From NCBI GenBank assembly GCA_946500265.1, contig CAMMVE010000012.1, forward strand, positions 1 through 46,434: a stretch of DNA of 46,434 nucleotides, in the 5' to 3' direction. Positions 27,801 through 35,458 of this stretch are shown here, in pieces (positions within the stretch are counted from its first letter, which is position 1; every line of letters begins with the position of its first letter). Made by a program: the position numbers and the translations under genes. The notes under the pieces were generated by a model. That model was given only the letters and a program-made list of their open reading frames with translations. It ran no database searches and was not told where the DNA came from. This stretch comes from an uncultured Clostridium sp. GTDB taxonomy: Bacteria > Bacillota > Clostridia > TANB77 > CAG-508.

Positions 27801-29788
27801 AGTGTTAGGTCTGTGTTAAGAACTACTATAGCCCCCTTGTAGTCAGCATTTAATGCATATTCTGTTTGAGCTCCTTCAATTTCTACATTAATAACTTTTC
27901 TTCCTTTTTCTTCTGCAGTCTTTGCACTTTTAATTTTTAAACCATTTGCTAATAATATATTTGAACTTTTTAAATTAACTTCTTCAACAGCTTTTGGCAA
28001 TGTAATTTTAAATGTTGGATTTTCAAATAATGCATTGTATTGATTTGAAGTATCAAGCACTGCTCTTATTTCAACATTTTGATTTGGAACAACTGTTGTT
28101 AAATCTGATTTGTTTATTTCAAGTTCAACTTTTGTTTCTGGTTCTTTTAATAGTATTTCGCTACTTGTTTCAAATGTAGTTGTATTTGTTTTACCTTCAA
28201 ACGCAACTTTCATTTTCTCAAAGTTTGCCATATCATTTATTGAATAGCCAATGTTTCCTTTTAAAGCTTTTACTATAGTTAATTCGAATTGTCCTTCCAT
28301 AATAGGTGCTGTTGTTGTTATAATTAATTGGTTATTATTTTTATCTGATATATCTAAAATATATGAGCCATTTTCTACAGTTGTATCTTTATTAATTTTT
28401 CCTAGCTCTGTTCCTGCTGTATCTTTTACTATTATTTCTCCATCTTGTCCTAATATTTTATTAAATACTGCTTGGCTTATTTCTATTCTTTTATTGTATG
28501 CATAATTGTTTCCATCTATTGTAGTTGGTCTTTCTGGTCCCTCTTCTGCTAAAAATCTATCATAAGCTTGGGCAAATTCTAATGATGTTGTTATTTTTGC
28601 GTTATTTACTATTGCTGTATATTTTGTAGTATATTCTGTTTCTGTTTTTTCTTCTGCTTCATAGTTTGCATATAAATAACCTTTGCTAATTTCAGCTTGT
28701 GAAACTAGATCAAAATCTGTAGCTGTTCCTTCTCTTTCTTCATATTTAATAGCTGTTGTTGCAACACCTGTTACATTTTCTTCTACATTATTATATACCG
28801 CTATAGTTGAATTAGCTGCCACATTGCTATCTATACCATTTTCATTAGCAAAATCATAAATTTCTCTTCCTTCATATATGTATGTAACTAAGTATTCATC
28901 ACTTACTCCATTTTTCCATGAAATGCTATTTTCTGTATTTGAAGTATTTATTATAACTTTACCATTTTCGGCATCATATGAAAAATTTTCATTTGTAAAA
29001 TCAAGTCCATATGTTTTTCCATTTGTTGCTTCTGTTTTTGTTGCAATTACACTAACAGATGTTGGTTTTACATTATTTATGCTAGGAGATGTAAGCTCTA
29101 TATTTGTTGTTTTTATAGGTAAAGCGCTGTTCTTAACGTTTGAGTTTACTCTAACTTGAACCATTACACCATAATTGCCATCAGTAGCATATGGAACGAA
29201 TTTAGTAGGAGCAACTGAAAGTTCTGCCTCAGCTTCACCATTCCATAGTAACTTATTTGTTACTTCTTTTTCTACCAAACGTTCCTTACCCTCTCCGTCT
29301 ATATATGTTCCAGTAAACTTAGTTAAAGACTCTTTAGTAAAGTAGTCGCTTGAAACTGTTTCACTTCTATTTATCTCAATTGGAAGTTCTATTGTAACAT
29401 CTGAGCCATTATTTAATTTGTTTAGTGTTATTCTATTATTTTCTACATCAATGCTTTGGATATTTTCATTTTGGATTCCGTCTTTTAGCTTAAAATTTGC
29501 ATTTTGAAATTCAATTGTGCCATTTTCCAAATACCCTTCATTTTTCACTCCAAGTCTAATATAGATCTTGGCATCTTCACTATCAACCCCAAAAGTTTGA
29601 ATATGTGTATCTCCATAAAAATATGAGTTAAATTCTATGTTTTTATTGTTTGTCGTGATATCTTGACTATTTAACTCATCATCACTTAGTGCGAGTGATA
29701 AAGTGTACTCTCCAAGAATGACTAAATTTGCACTTGTTAAAATTAATACTAGAATTAGTGCTATAACTCTTTTCAATAATTTACTCAT
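24827..29788 (-). CDS. Giant surface protein with DUF11-like repeats and an SdrD B-like domain
   Basis: A 1653-residue exported protein. The signal peptide covers about 1-33 (MSKLLKRVIALILVLILTSA). Most of the chain is a string of immunoglobulin-like, DUF11-type modules, e.g. IVKMTATVKNTGSQTANNVR, ITYNFIVTNSGNTRASIDII and STAVVEYTIRITNEGSVSGY. One SdrD B-like domain lies near 1320-1420 (TGTAWIDGNQDGKRDDGEET ... NGRYEFTNLVPGQYVVVFVY), with its Asp-rich calcium-type loop intact. A C-terminal helix (VGYTILALVVIAILGFGIFEI) and KKHVLNKKV tail anchor it; no LPxTG is present. I start at the ATG at 29788: an upstream ATG eight codons earlier overlaps GGAGGT. First gene of the operon, behind a strong promoter. 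Confidence 0.85.
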   Translation of the reverse strand: MSKLLKRVIALILVLILTSANLVILGEYTLSLALSDDELNSQDITTNNKNIEFNSYFYGDTHIQTFGVDSEDAKIYIRLGVKNEGYLENGTIEFQNANFKLKDGIQNENIQSIDVENNRITLNKLNNGSDVTIELPIEINRSETVSSDYFTKESLTKFTGTYIDGEGKERLVEKEVTNKLLWNGEAEAELSVAPTKFVPYATDGNYGVMVQVRVNSNVKNSALPIKTTNIELTSPSINNVKPTSVSVIATKTEATNGKTYGLDFTNENFSYDAENGKVIINTSNTENSISWKNGVSDEYLVTYIYEGREIYDFANENGIDSNVAANSTIAVYNNVEENVTGVATTAIKYEEREGTATDFDLVSQAEISKGYLYANYEAEEKTETEYTTKYTAIVNNAKITTSLEFAQAYDRFLAEEGPERPTTIDGNNYAYNKRIEISQAVFNKILGQDGEIIVKDTAGTELGKINKDTTVENGSYILDISDKNNNQLIITTTAPIMEGQFELTIVKALKGNIGYSINDMANFEKMKVAFEGKTNTTTFETSSEILLKEPETKVELEINKSDLTTVVPNQNVEIRAVLDTSNQYNALFENPTFKITLPKAVEEVNLKSSNILLANGLKIKSAKTAEEKGRKVINVEIEGAQTEYALNADYKGAIVVLNTDLTLDTLTPSGDDKIKMEYKNNNENATKTDGTLNETVNYVAPNGVVAANGISNYKEDAEDILSMSDEAKTAEIEAYAEKRVATMNGIIINNYSNDIGNIVVLGRLPSQGNKRIDTDEDLGSTFNIPLSTQLALDGIEAEKYTVYYSDNSNATRDLEDTNNNWKKEATTNSKSFLIVFAEDYKMPEGTRIDFTYDIEIPGDIDPNSAAYGMYKVYYNNESEIGAMPESKESAVIGVKTEAGPQLSAEISANIDTVKEGQIVKMTATVKNTGSQTANNVRVKIPVPEHAVFVEYIVRSEFRKLEEETMTIEVGDIESNTERQISYYIRIEDNVVEKSENELETSNIVNIMHSLEILTDNLKNPIPSNKYNMEIKDGNIKLDLLSSIDDARVLRKGETIEFTVKISNMFVTKDLNNVVAKITLPKGLKYTDISVKNNTSETEGKKDGITYDEDTNTLQINLGTLERKAKYIVFNAEVTDYIGNMSFYVSAKADGISENYSNIFEHKTEQIDIEISELTSTPKYVKEREDITYNFIVTNSGNTRASIDIIDELPSELEFIKAEYVYDGSTMTKNRLEDGKLVISMDRIDPHKTVEVSIVARADYLTDTNDKEVRNKIILRAENMEDIESNEVVNYIEHNSEIYHPGEGSDTPGQNENRYRITGTAWIDGNQDGKRDDGEETVSGVQVYLLNQKQNSIVQDVDTNEEKVTTTSENGRYEFTNLVPGQYVVVFVYDSSRYSLTEYQVEGVDTSLNSDAIDINITLDGERRLAAITDTIEITNENARDIDIGMYEAEKFDFRLDKYISKVTLSTPTIGTRVDEHNNLQVAQVEVLGQNLGKSTAVVEYTIRITNEGSVSGYVRNIVDYLPDEFTFSTDLNSDWYLSDNGNIYNASLENTKIEPGETKDIKLIVSVNINEANLGIISNTAEIYETYNEQGLKDIDSEEANKATNEDDMSKADLVLGLVTGKIVGYTILALVVIAILGFGIFEIKKHVLNKKV

Positions 29789-29820
29789 AATAACCTCCAT
29801 TATTATATACATATACTTAT

Positions 29821-29849
29821 ATTATACGATATTTTTATAGTTTTTTCAA
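29821..29849 (-). promoter_or_regulatory. Sigma-A promoter of the giant surface operon
   Basis: TTGAAA (29849-29844), 17-bp spacer, TATAAT (29826-29821) on the minus strand, about 33 bases before the chosen start codon. Strong match with optimal spacing. The remaining bases up to 30034 are AT-rich and serve as a divergent promoter region for the small genes; I see no secure promoter for those. Confidence 0.75.
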
Positions 29850-30034
29850 TACTTTCAAAGTTTTTCCAAAACTTTTTGCTTATTTAACATGGTTTTTATT
29901 TACGGAAACTCCAAAATCCTGGAAATATTAAATTTATATTACATTTTTGTTACAATTTTACAATGTAACCTTTTTTCATTTTTTGAATATTATAATATAG
30001 TTTCTTATCATATATTATAGAGAGGTGATAATCT

Positions 30035-30196
30035 ATGAATAATAAAAATATGGATATGGCTGGACTTATGTCTATGCTTGCAAAAATGGATAAGAAAGAG
30101 CTTGAGAAAGGACTTAATCAAGTGAGTAAAATGTTAAATAATAATGATGCAGATAAAATTATTAATGAGATAAAAAAGAATAACGAGAACAGGTAA
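30035..30196 (+). CDS. Small protein, unknown function (first of three)
   Basis: A 53-residue ORF starting MNNKNMDMAGLMSMLAKMDK and ending KIINEIKKNNENR. ATG at 30035 follows AGAGGTGA with ideal spacing, and a plus-strand TATAAT lies near 29990. The protein is Met-, Asn- and Lys-rich and predicted helical, without signal or membrane segment. The phrase MLAKMDKKELEKGLNQVSKM resembles the start of a helical hairpin. It is followed 60 bases later by the second gene of the trio on the same strand. I do not recognise the family. The good ribosome site and conserved-looking helical pattern make it likely real. Confidence 0.65.
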   Translation: MNNKNMDMAGLMSMLAKMDKKELEKGLNQVSKMLNNNDADKIINEIKKNNENR

Positions 30197-30256
30197 ATTG
30201 CTTTTTCCCTAGACTTTGGAGAAATTTACTTTATTTATGAATGGAGGACATAGAAA

Positions 30257-30619
30257 ATGAATGATACAGATATGAGTAATGTTATTAATCAAATCAATAA
30301 TATGCTTAAAAACAATGAGATTCCAAGCGATTTAAAAAATATTATTAATAACTTCAGTAATAATTCAGAAAATGATAACCATAGCAGTGACGATGCTTCT
30401 CCTGAAATAGATATAAATACAATTTTGAAGATGAAGCAAATAATGGATGCCATGAACACCAACAAAGATGATCCAAGATCAAATTTGCTTATGTCCTTAA
30501 AGCCATATTTAAAATCAAGTAGACGTGAAAAAGTAGATCAATATGTTAAGTTATTTAGTTTAGGTAAAGCATTTGAAGCTTTTAATATTCTAGGTGGTGA
30601 GAAAAAGAATGATGTATAA
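30257..30619 (+). CDS. Conserved-looking small protein, unknown function (second of three)
   Basis: A 120-residue acidic-to-neutral protein. The N-terminal helix (MSNVINQINNMLKNNEIPSD) echoes the first protein of the trio. A serine- and asparagine-rich linker (about 30-50) follows, and then a well-defined helical C-terminal part (about 52-115) with ILKMKQIMDAM, DDPRSNLLMSLKPYLKSSRR and EKVDQYVKLFSLGKAFEAFN. The last part has the look of a conserved domain, but I cannot name it. No membrane segment or signal peptide. ATG start after GGAGGACA. Its last 11 bases overlap the next gene, so the two are translationally coupled. Confidence 0.75.
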   Translation: MNDTDMSNVINQINNMLKNNEIPSDLKNIINNFSNNSENDNHSSDDASPEIDINTILKMKQIMDAMNTNKDDPRSNLLMSLKPYLKSSRREKVDQYVKLFSLGKAFEAFNILGGEKKNDV

Positions 30620-30884
30620 TTTTCCATTTTATCCCCATTTTTCTCCAAGACCCCGCCCGTATTATCCACAATATGGTAACAATAAAAATAAAGTTTCAAA
30701 TAACAATAGTTCTATAAGGCATTCTAAAGAAGAACACTCTTTTGTTCAAAATTCTAAAAGGCATCCTAGCGAAAATCATTTAGATTCTGAAAATACAAAT
30801 AAAAAAAATCCTACGGAAGATAGGATTTCGAGCAGCGATGACGTGATTTTTGAGATTATGCGGTATAAAACTTCATTCAGATGA
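30609..30884 (+). CDS. Small Pro/Tyr-rich protein, unknown function (third of three)
   Basis: A 91-residue protein starting MMYNFPFYPHFSPRPRPYYP, then a low-complexity polar tail rich in Asn, Ser, His and Lys, ending VIFEIMRYKTSFR. The aromatic/proline head resembles spore-coat or other structural small proteins, but this is only an impression. I start at the ATG at 30609, which follows GGTGGTGAG and overlaps the stop of the preceding gene by 11 bases; a GTG five codons upstream is part of that ribosome site. It closes the three-gene unit that is divergent from the giant surface operon. The region 30885-31155 contains only repeats. Confidence 0.62.
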   Translation: MMYNFPFYPHFSPRPRPYYPQYGNNKNKVSNNNSSIRHSKEEHSFVQNSKRHPSENHLDSENTNKKNPTEDRISSSDDVIFEIMRYKTSFR

Positions 30885-30977
30885 TATTCTTCTTATATGT
30901 TTGATTTTCTTTTTATATAAAGAGGGAGTAAATGATGAATATTTATTTGTAACCTTAATTATGCTACTACTGTCGTA

Positions 30978-31021
30978 GTAAACATAGGGGACACATTTCA
31001 AATGTGCCCCCAGTGTTTTAC
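30978..31021. repeat. Family A palindromic repeat, copy 5
   Basis: GTAAAC/GTTTTAC outer arms and the core GGGGACACATTTCAAATGTG followed by CCCCC. Like copy 3 it has the ACACAT/ATGTG version of the core. It lies between the convergent ends of the small-gene trio and minC. Confidence 0.78.
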
Positions 31022-31097
31022 AAGCATATTTCATACACTATTTTAGTCCTTTTTGCAAATATATTCTTTATTTAACTATTATTGTAAATTTGAAGTC

Positions 31098-31152
31098 TGT
31101 CCCATTTGTTCAAATTTTTGAACAAATAGGAGTGTCCCTTCTGTTCAAGTTT
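31098..31152. repeat. Family B repeat beside the minC stop codon
   Basis: ATTTGTTCAAA (31104-31114) faces TTTGAACAAAT (31117-31127) in a tight perfect inverted repeat. The following 24 bases (31129-31152) are identical to 7107-7130. It ends three bases from the minC stop codon, the same position relative to a minus-strand gene as the copy after the AI-2E permease. Confidence 0.72.
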
Positions 31153-31155
31153 GAA

Positions 31156-31773
31156 TTACTCTAGTATAAGTTCATCTTTATCATTGATGTATGCAGATGT
31201 TTTTATCTTTTTAATTTCACTTTCATCTCTTTCGATTTCTTTTACTTTATCTGCAATTCTAATTTGTACTGCATCTATTTCTGAAGCTTCTATTACAGCA
31301 TCTTTGTTTCCTTTTGCTCCTGCATGGGCAAGCCCTCTTAGATTTCCCAAAATTACTATGTTTTCACTTGCAATTACTTCTGCTCCTGCATTCACATCTC
31401 CAATTATTACAATACTTCCTTCAAATTCTAGTCTTTGCCCAGACCTTAAAGCCCCTTTATGGAATTTTGTCTCAGATGTAGCAACCTCTTTATAAAATGT
31501 TTTTTTAATTCCATGTAGTCCAAGTACTTTAGGACTATCAAATTCTATTTCTACATCAAGGAATTTCTTTATAATGTTTTGAATTTCGTCCATTTCTTTA
31601 TTTTTCAAAATTTTTCCAGTAATTAAAATAGGTGTTTTATCATCTTTATAAAGATTTTTTAGTTCTAACATCTTCTTTTTTAATGATGATATTATTTCTT
31701 TTTGCTCCGCTTCTTCGTCAATTTTAATTGCCACTTGATTTTTCTTAATACTTATACTAATACAATTATTCAT
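31156..31773 (-). CDS. minC: Septum site-determining protein MinC
   Basis: A 205-residue MinC, inhibitor of FtsZ polymerisation that keeps division away from the poles. The N-terminal half (about 1-95) is the MinC_N-like domain; the C-terminal beta-helix (about 105-205) contains RSGQRLEFEGSIVIIGDVNA and ENIVILGNLRGLAHAGAKGN, the classic MinC signature. ATG start after GAAGGGATGA, 20 bases beyond the mrdA stop codon, so it ends the shape operon. In related Clostridia minD and minE usually follow minC; here the gene is followed by a repeat and convergent genes, so MinD and MinE must be encoded elsewhere if present. Confidence 0.95.
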   Translation of the reverse strand: MNNCISISIKKNQVAIKIDEEAEQKEIISSLKKKMLELKNLYKDDKTPILITGKILKNKEMDEIQNIIKKFLDVEIEFDSPKVLGLHGIKKTFYKEVATSETKFHKGALRSGQRLEFEGSIVIIGDVNAGAEVIASENIVILGNLRGLAHAGAKGNKDAVIEASEIDAVQIRIADKVKEIERDESEIKKIKTSAYINDKDELILE

Positions 31774-31793
31774 CTAAAGATCATCCCTTCGCT

Positions 31794-33875
31794 TTATCTA
31801 ACACTTTCTACACTTGAGCTTGCGCTTTTATCTTCTGTAACTTTTTCTGAATTCATTCCGAAGTATTCTTTGATTATTTCTTTTGCAGTTGATGCTGTAT
31901 AACCTCCTGAAGCTCCTTTTTCTATAAATACTATAACAGCTATTTCAGGATTCTCATATGGTGCAAATCCTGCGAACCATGCGTGTGCCTCATCACCTAC
32001 ACCTGTTTGTGCAGAACCTGTTTTTCCAGCAATAGTTATGTCTAAATCTGTAAAGTATGAATATGCTGTACCTCCTGGCTCACTTGTAACGCCTTTCATT
32101 CCTTCTCTAATAGTTTGTAAATTTTCTTCTGATATATCTAAGTCTTTTTCTGTTTCATTTTCTGTTCCCAAAGTATCTTTTACATATTGTTTTATCTCTT
32201 CTTTTGACACTTCTGTTCCATCAGGTTTTATAATTGATTTTATGATACTTGCATCTATATTTTTTCCACCGTTTGCTATCATGCTTATATATTTTGCCAT
32301 TTGTAAAGGTGTAAATTCATTATAACTTTGTCCTATAACAGCAGATAATGTATCAGATATATACCATGTATCCTGTCCAACACTTTGTGCATACTCTTTG
32401 CTTGCAACTGTGCCTCTTTCTTCTCCCATTAGCTCAATTCCTGTTCTTTTTCCTAGGCCATAATATCCTGCATATTCTGCAATTGTATCTATTCCCATTT
32501 TATAACCTAAATCATAGAAGAAATAATTACATGAATATTTTATTGCTTGTGCCAAATTTAAGTATCCATGACCTACTCCATAACTTCTGTAATACCAACA
32601 TGCCTGTCTATCTCCATATGGATATATTCCATTATCATTTACTCTAGTATTTGGAGTTATCGTTCCTGTATCTAGGCCGGCTGTTGCTACAACCATTTTA
32701 AAAGTTGAGCCAGGAGGATAAGCTGAGCCTATTGCTCTATTTAAGTACTTTCCTGTTTCATCATCCTGTGAATACTCTTCCGAGTATCTCTCTGGATTAT
32801 AGTCCGGGTAACTAGCCATAGCAAGGACTTCACCTGTATTTACATTCATTACAATTACAGCTCCCGCATCAGCATCATGCTTTTCTCCATATTTTCCTGC
32901 TGCTATATCTTTTATATTTTTTTCTAATGCATCTTCTGCAACTTTTTGTAGATTTGCATCGATTGTCAATATTACATCAGAACCTGCAACTGCCTCCTCT
33001 GAAATATATTCACTTGTAATTGCGCCATCAACAGTCATATCAACTTGTTTTACGCCATCAGTGCCTTTTAGATATTCTTCAAAAACTTTTTGAATTCCAT
33101 CTTTTCCTATAATGTCATCATTTCTATAAGTATCTTTTCTCGCCTCGTATTCTTCTTCATTTATTGCTCCTACATAACCCAAAACATGTGATGCTAGGTT
33201 TCCCGAAGTATATGAAACTATTGGCTCTGAAACCACGTTCATTCCAGCAAGTTTTGCATTTTGTTCTCTGATTTGCACCGCAGATGTATTAGATATATCT
33301 CTTGCAATAATTACTGATTTCGTATTACTGTATCCATTTCTCGTTATTTCATATCTAACAGCCATTATCTTTCTTGCTTTTTTTGTATCTTCTTCACTTA
33401 TTTCGTATTTTTCCTTTAGAGTATTAAATGCCTGTTCTGCAGTTGCATTCTCATCTATCTCATTATTTATCTTCCATTGCTTTTGCTCTTCTTCACTTTC
33501 TTGTGTAAATTTAAAAGGTTCAACTTCAATTGGAAGATTATCTACAAATTCATCTTTATTTTCCTCTAATATAGATATAAATCTTTCTATTGAGTCATTT
33601 AACTCTTGATCAGTTACTTTTGTGCTATATATTTCCACACTATATCCTGTATCTGTTCTTACTAGTTCTATTCCTGTTCTATCTTTAATATTTCCTCTAG
33701 CAGCCCTAACCGGTGTCTCTCTAGTGAGCCTTGAATTTGATGTTTCTCTGTATTCAGCTCCATGTATTATTTGTAGATTAAATAACTGCAAGATTAGCAC
33801 AATACCTATTGCATATGTAATTATAGTAAGTATGTTATATCTAATTCTATCATTTTGTCCCTTTTCTCTTTTCAA
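31794..33875 (-). CDS. mrdA: Penicillin-binding protein 2 (elongasome transpeptidase)
   Basis: A 693-residue class B penicillin-binding protein, the D,D-transpeptidase of the rod/elongation complex. Cytoplasmic tail and one membrane helix (about 14-33), then the dimerisation region with RAARGNIKDRTG, and the transpeptidase domain. Active-site motifs: Ser390-Thr-Phe-Lys393 in YPPGSTFKM, Ser448-Cys-Asn450 in KYSCNYFF, and Lys618-Thr-Gly620 in IAGKTGSAQTG. The start is TTG, preceded by GGTGGTGAG. Gene order mreB-mreC-mreD-mrdA is the classic arrangement and supports the PBP2 assignment over other class B proteins. minC follows after 20 bases. Confidence 0.95.
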   Translation of the reverse strand: MKREKGQNDRIRYNILTIITYAIGIVLILQLFNLQIIHGAEYRETSNSRLTRETPVRAARGNIKDRTGIELVRTDTGYSVEIYSTKVTDQELNDSIERFISILEENKDEFVDNLPIEVEPFKFTQESEEEQKQWKINNEIDENATAEQAFNTLKEKYEISEEDTKKARKIMAVRYEITRNGYSNTKSVIIARDISNTSAVQIREQNAKLAGMNVVSEPIVSYTSGNLASHVLGYVGAINEEEYEARKDTYRNDDIIGKDGIQKVFEEYLKGTDGVKQVDMTVDGAITSEYISEEAVAGSDVILTIDANLQKVAEDALEKNIKDIAAGKYGEKHDADAGAVIVMNVNTGEVLAMASYPDYNPERYSEEYSQDDETGKYLNRAIGSAYPPGSTFKMVVATAGLDTGTITPNTRVNDNGIYPYGDRQACWYYRSYGVGHGYLNLAQAIKYSCNYFFYDLGYKMGIDTIAEYAGYYGLGKRTGIELMGEERGTVASKEYAQSVGQDTWYISDTLSAVIGQSYNEFTPLQMAKYISMIANGGKNIDASIIKSIIKPDGTEVSKEEIKQYVKDTLGTENETEKDLDISEENLQTIREGMKGVTSEPGGTAYSYFTDLDITIAGKTGSAQTGVGDEAHAWFAGFAPYENPEIAVIVFIEKGASGGYTASTAKEIIKEYFGMNSEKVTEDKSASSSVESVR

Positions 33876-33974
33876 TGACTCACCACCATTCTAAAAACGA
33901 TATATTTATTTTATACGATTTTTTATACTATACTCTCAATATTTTTTATCATTAACTTTCCACTTCTAAAATTT

Positions 33975-34508
33975 TTAGAAATATCTGGTTAATATATTTT
34001 TAGTTTTAAAAGTATCTTCAAGTGCATGTCCAGCTCTTTGAAATAATCCATATATTACTATTGTTATAAGTAAATTATATATTGTCTCTATTAATAATAT
34101 TTTTACAAAATTAATTGTTTCCGGAGTAATATCTAGAACCAATATATTAAATATATAACTGCCTATCTCATAAATTATAGTGCTTCCTGCTATCATAAGC
34201 ATTATTGTAATTCTACTTTCTTTTGAAAAGCTTTTATCTAAATACTCTCCTATAAGGCCTATTATTCCAAGCATTATTCCTGATATCCCTATCTGTCTTC
34301 CTATAACAATATCTATAAAAAACCCCAGAATAATTCCTAGAACTAGTCCTAGTTTTTTACCTGCAAATAGTCCTACAAATAATATGTATATTACAAACAA
34401 ATTTGGTTTAACTCCAGCTATTGTAAACCAGTTGAAAAAATTTGCTTGTATAAAATATATAATTAAAAAAGAAACTATCAATAATGCTATTGCTATTACT
34501 TTTTTCAA
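33975..34508 (-). CDS. mreD: Rod shape-determining protein MreD
   Basis: A 177-residue hydrophobic protein with about five to six membrane segments, part of the MreBCD-PBP2-RodA elongation machinery. The sequence pattern (NFFNWFTIAGVKPNLFVIYI and GKKLGLVLGIILGFFIDIVI) fits MreD, which is otherwise weakly conserved; its position between mreC and mrdA settles the identity. The start is TTG after AAGGAGAT. Seventeen bases separate it from the mreC stop codon and about 100 from mrdA downstream. Confidence 0.92.
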   Translation of the reverse strand: MKKVIAIALLIVSFLIIYFIQANFFNWFTIAGVKPNLFVIYILFVGLFAGKKLGLVLGIILGFFIDIVIGRQIGISGIMLGIIGLIGEYLDKSFSKESRITIMLMIAGSTIIYEIGSYIFNILVLDITPETINFVKILLIETIYNLLITIVIYGLFQRAGHALEDTFKTKNILTRYF

Positions 34509-34525
34509 GTTTATATCTCCTTGTT

Positions 34526-35341
34526 TTAATTTGTAATTACTAATACTGTATTTAATTTGTCAAAATTAACAGCTGTATCTACCATTGCATATCTATCTGT
34601 AATGTTATTTGTGTTTACCACTTCCCTAATTGTTCCTATATGAATACCTTTAGGGTATATTCCACCTATTCCGGATGTTTCAACACTATCTCCCTGTAGC
34701 ACTACAGCATCTGTTGGAATAAACGTAGCTCTTAATGCTTGCTTATCTTCAAGAGTTCCTTGAACAACTATTGTATCTTCTGTTGTACTAATAGTAGCAG
34801 TTACTGCTGAAGCTGTATCTACTATTGTTTGTACTTTAGCAGTATTATTTGTCACTGACACAACATGTCCAACTAATCCACTATCTGCAATAACTGTCAT
34901 CTCTTCTTTAATTCCGTCATCTGAGCCAACATTAATTACAATTGTACTACTATAATTGCTGATATCTCTATTAATTACATCAGCTGGAATTGTGTTATAA
35001 TCTTGATATTTATCCTTTAAATTAACATATTCTTTTAATGTTTCATTTTCTGCTTTGATAATTTCTAGTTCTCTCAACGACTGTTCTAATTCACTGTTTC
35101 TAGCTTTTAATTCTTCGTTTTCTGCTTTTAGTGTGTCCATATCTGCAAAAAATGTATCATTTCCCGATATTTTATTTTTCAAATATGTGAATCCATTTTG
35201 TATTGGCATGACAAAAACATTACATATATCTTGTATATATGTTAGTTGATTTGCATTGCTATTAGTAAATACCACTAATAACACTATAATAATTATTGTT
35301 ATTACAACTCCAACTATTCCCCTTTTTTTATTTTTATACAT
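34526..35341 (-). CDS. mreC: Rod shape-determining protein MreC
   Basis: A 271-residue membrane-anchored scaffold that links MreB filaments to the outside synthesis enzymes. An N-terminal membrane helix (about 9-27) is followed by a coiled coil (about 66-105, KAENEELKARNSELEQSLRE) and the MreC beta-barrel domain (about 110-268) with VINVGSDDGIKEEMTVIADS, GLVGHV and SGIGGIYPKGIHIGTI. All landmarks are in the expected order and the length is normal. ATG start with AAAGGA about 14 bases upstream, a rather long spacing. Between mreB and mreD. Confidence 0.95.
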   Translation of the reverse strand: MYKNKKRGIVGVVITIIIIVLLVVFTNSNANQLTYIQDICNVFVMPIQNGFTYLKNKISGNDTFFADMDTLKAENEELKARNSELEQSLRELEIIKAENETLKEYVNLKDKYQDYNTIPADVINRDISNYSSTIVINVGSDDGIKEEMTVIADSGLVGHVVSVTNNTAKVQTIVDTASAVTATISTTEDTIVVQGTLEDKQALRATFIPTDAVVLQGDSVETSGIGGIYPKGIHIGTIREVVNTNNITDRYAMVDTAVNFDKLNTVLVITN

Positions 35342-35458
35342 AATGTTTTATCATTCCTTTTTATTAATATGTTTTATTCTTTTCATAAAAATGAAAAATA
35401 AATCTTCATCTAAATTTAATCTATTTTCAATTTATTCAAAAGACATATAACGAGTAAT

